In this document: positions 62,519 to 64,000 of the stretch, piece by piece | How positions within the stretch are numbered: position 1 is the stretch's first letter | Layout: each line of letters starts with the position of its first letter | Assembly (NCBI RefSeq): GCF_000430505.1 | Contig: NZ_KE387152.1 | Span: 509,413-573,412 of the forward strand | Source of the DNA: Eisenibacter elegans DSM 3317 | GTDB lineage: Bacteria > Bacteroidota > Bacteroidia > Cytophagales > Microscillaceae | Direction: 5' to 3' | Length of the DNA: 64,000 nt | The notes under the pieces: model-generated | Seen by the model: the letters and a program-made list of their open reading frames with translations, nothing else | The model's database searches: none | What the model was told of the DNA's origin: nothing | Program-made: the position numbers and the translations under genes

Positions 62519-63652
62519 ATGAACAAGTCTGTCGTTATTGCACTATTAGTGTTATTATCTTTTGTACAGTTCTCTTGTAGCAAGAAAGAGCCCGCCACTC
62601 CTGCGCTACAAATCCCTCAGGAGTATGATGGAGCTAGCTTTGTAGCCAATGCGGCTACGCAAACGGCGGTACTTGATAGGCTTGCTGCGCTTACTTCAGA
62701 AGCACAAAAAGGGCGCACATCGGGCACAGTAGTTACGCGTGCGGCTTTAGATCAGCTCTTCACAACAGGAACCCCCAGCTTGGCTACTGTCATTACGCCA
62801 TATTTCAGAAGCCGCTTAGAAGGAGACGGTGGTTGGTTTGATGAGCTTGCCAAAGCCAGCGGCGGCACATATACTCCTGGCCCACCTACCGGACAAGGTG
62901 GTGTATTGGGGGGGTATCTCTTCGATGAGAATGGCCTTGAGCTTGAGCAATTGGTAGAAAAAGGACAGTTTGGCGCAACGTTATACAACCATGCTGTCAG
63001 CCTGTTTTCGGGCAATATTACTACAGCTACTGTAGACCAGCTCGTAGCTATTTATGGAGCTAAACCAGCTTTTGCCAACTCGGGTTCTAACAATGTAACA
63101 GCTGCAAACAGAGACAGGGCTATGGCCAACTATGCTGCCCGCAGAAGTGATATCAATGACAATAACAGCCTTTATGTGCAGATGAAAAACCAGTTCATCA
63201 AGCTTCAGGCGGCTGTTAAAGGTGGAGATCAATACACTCGTGAACGCGACGAGGCCTTGGCCGAAATCAAACTTATCTGGGAAAAAATCAATGCAGCAAC
63301 CATCATCAACTACTGCCACAGTGCCATCAGTACTTTGAGCCAAACCGCTCCTACAGACAGCCAAAAAGGGTCTGCCCTACACGCATATGGCGAGGCTGTT
63401 GGGTTTTTGCACGGCTGGCGTACCATCAATCAAAATCATAAGCGCATCACTGATGCCCAAATTGATCAGATTTTGGTATTGCTCAATGCACCACAAAACG
63501 GCACCCCCACATCATACAAGTTTGTAACCGACCCTGTCAACGAACTTCCCAAATTGACGAGTGTGATCAATCAGTTGAAAAGTATTTACGGGTTTACAGA
63601 TGCACAGATAGAGAGCTTCAAAGTAAACTTCGTGAACACACAAAACCGATAG
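62519..63652 (+). CDS. Lipoprotein, probably DUF4856 family
   Basis: 377 residues. Lipobox in VQFSC (Cys at about residue 20), then SKKEPATPALQIPQEYDG, the typical opening with a short linker and Y-D/F start. QTAVLDRLAALTSEAQKGRT, FDELAKASGGTYTPGPPTGQ and GEAVGFLHGWRTINQ match the order of DUF4856 proteins, which are all-helical surface lipoproteins. They may be linked to metal or haem uptake in Bacteroidota, but that is not shown. Two Gly-rich turns occur near residues 120-140. A strong promoter and a terminator surround the gene. Confidence 0.75.
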   Translation: MNKSVVIALLVLLSFVQFSCSKKEPATPALQIPQEYDGASFVANAATQTAVLDRLAALTSEAQKGRTSGTVVTRAALDQLFTTGTPSLATVITPYFRSRLEGDGGWFDELAKASGGTYTPGPPTGQGGVLGGYLFDENGLELEQLVEKGQFGATLYNHAVSLFSGNITTATVDQLVAIYGAKPAFANSGSNNVTAANRDRAMANYAARRSDINDNNSLYVQMKNQFIKLQAAVKGGDQYTRERDEALAEIKLIWEKINAATIINYCHSAISTLSQTAPTDSQKGSALHAYGEAVGFLHGWRTINQNHKRITDAQIDQILVLLNAPQNGTPTSYKFVTDPVNELPKLTSVINQLKSIYGFTDAQIESFKVNFVNTQNR

Positions 63653-63682
63653 TTTGACCCTTTGGTAATGTGAACGCAATAC

Positions 63683-63717
63683 CCTTAATGACAGGCTCGA
63701 AATCCTTGTCATTAAGG
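63683..63717 (+). terminator. Hairpin after the lipoprotein gene
   Basis: CCTTAATGACA and TGTCATTAAGG are perfectly complementary (11 bp, 13-base loop), 31 bases after the stop. The T run is short (ATTTG). Confidence 0.65.
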
Positions 63718-63881
63718 ATTTGCCCTAAGTTGGGTGAGGCGCTCAAGCACTGAAACTAGACCAACAGCAGCCGTTTCTTTGTGATTAAAACTGTGTCTAT
63801 GTTGGGGGGAAACTCAGGAGCTTCGCCCCTAGATTGATTCAGGGCTTTGGGAAGTACCCTCAACAAGTGATTTCAGGGTGT

Positions 63882-63975
63882 TTGTACCCAATCAAAATGA
63901 GGTGGGACAAAAACCCTTGAGCATCAAGAAAAGCAAACCCTGTAAGTCCTCAACTCCATATCACCCTTGGTATGG
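63882..63975. repeat. Family A palindromic repeat, eroded
   Basis: GTACCCAATCAAAATGAGG, CCCTTGAGCATCAAGAAAAG, CCCTTGGTATGG. The remainder of 63718-64000 contains no gene I can support. Confidence 0.55.
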
Positions 63976-64000
63976 AATGCGCTTAGGGCGTTTGTTTATC

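Overview
The window is a piece of chromosome from a Bacteroidota bacterium, most likely of the order Cytophagales. The evidence is the recurrent TAnnTTTG promoter element (with TTTG about 20 bases upstream in the two best cases), a Y_Y_Y/ligand-propeller sensor and a PilJ/PAS sensor both fused to SpoIIE-type phosphatases, a DUF3078 outer-membrane protein, an SDR-type threonine dehydrogenase, a stand-alone ACT-domain aspartate kinase, and many secreted proteins and lipoproteins. No rRNA, tRNA or CRISPR array was seen.

Layout. 1-3.4 kb: the 5' end of dprA running off the left edge, a decayed recQ-like gene overlapping its start, a small membrane protein, greA with a terminator in its leader, and a HIT protein. 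3.4-10 kb: a secreted protein, a Crp-like regulator, a lipoprotein nuclease, nadE, a small conserved protein and a flavin reductase. 10-17.5 kb: a plus-strand run of a GAF/PAS receptor without output domain, a coiled-coil membrane protein, a PIG-L deacetylase and an RDD protein with a duplicated C-terminal module, plus an orphan third module. 17.5-32.2 kb: mostly minus-strand metabolism (saccharopine-dehydrogenase-like, Tdh, M16 protease, SBF-like transporter, MtnA, SdaA) around a 1282-residue propeller/GAF/SpoIIE sensor. 32.5-45 kb: a second SpoIIE sensor, a broken RDD gene, lysC, ribH, a TPR protein, a glycosyltransferase, YbaB, a PagL-like protein and a BNR-repeat exoprotein. 55-64 kb: MFS transporter, DUF3078 protein, a deletion-scarred TMEM43 gene, nadC, an SDR and a lipoprotein.

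The most unusual part is 45.8-54.9 kb. A+T-rich accessory genes on the minus strand (HRDC protein, D12 adenine methylase with a frameshifted NotI-like endonuclease, YnfA, a large membrane protein, a PIN toxin-antitoxin pair) are separated by structured sites that resemble integron attC sites: inverted GCTAAC/GTTAGC-type ends and long imperfect hairpins. Four near-identical 338-bp elements, carrying a fragment of an IS1182/DUF772-type transposase and with short terminal inverted repeats, sit inside these sites at the same place. The C-terminus and stop codon of the methylase lie inside one site, as is usual in integron cassettes. No integrase is in the window. I read this as a sedentary gene-cassette array whose recombination sites have been colonised by a miniature transposable element.

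The rest of the chromosome carries two further dispersed families in intergenic spaces: an approximately 100-bp imperfect palindrome ending in TATACC/GGTATA (about eleven copies or fragments), and an approximately 125-bp element with CCGGACATTTT-type ends. Several genes are visibly decaying (recQ-like, RDD, SDR, TMEM43, NotI-like), so the window shows active repeat turnover and gene loss beside stable housekeeping genes.
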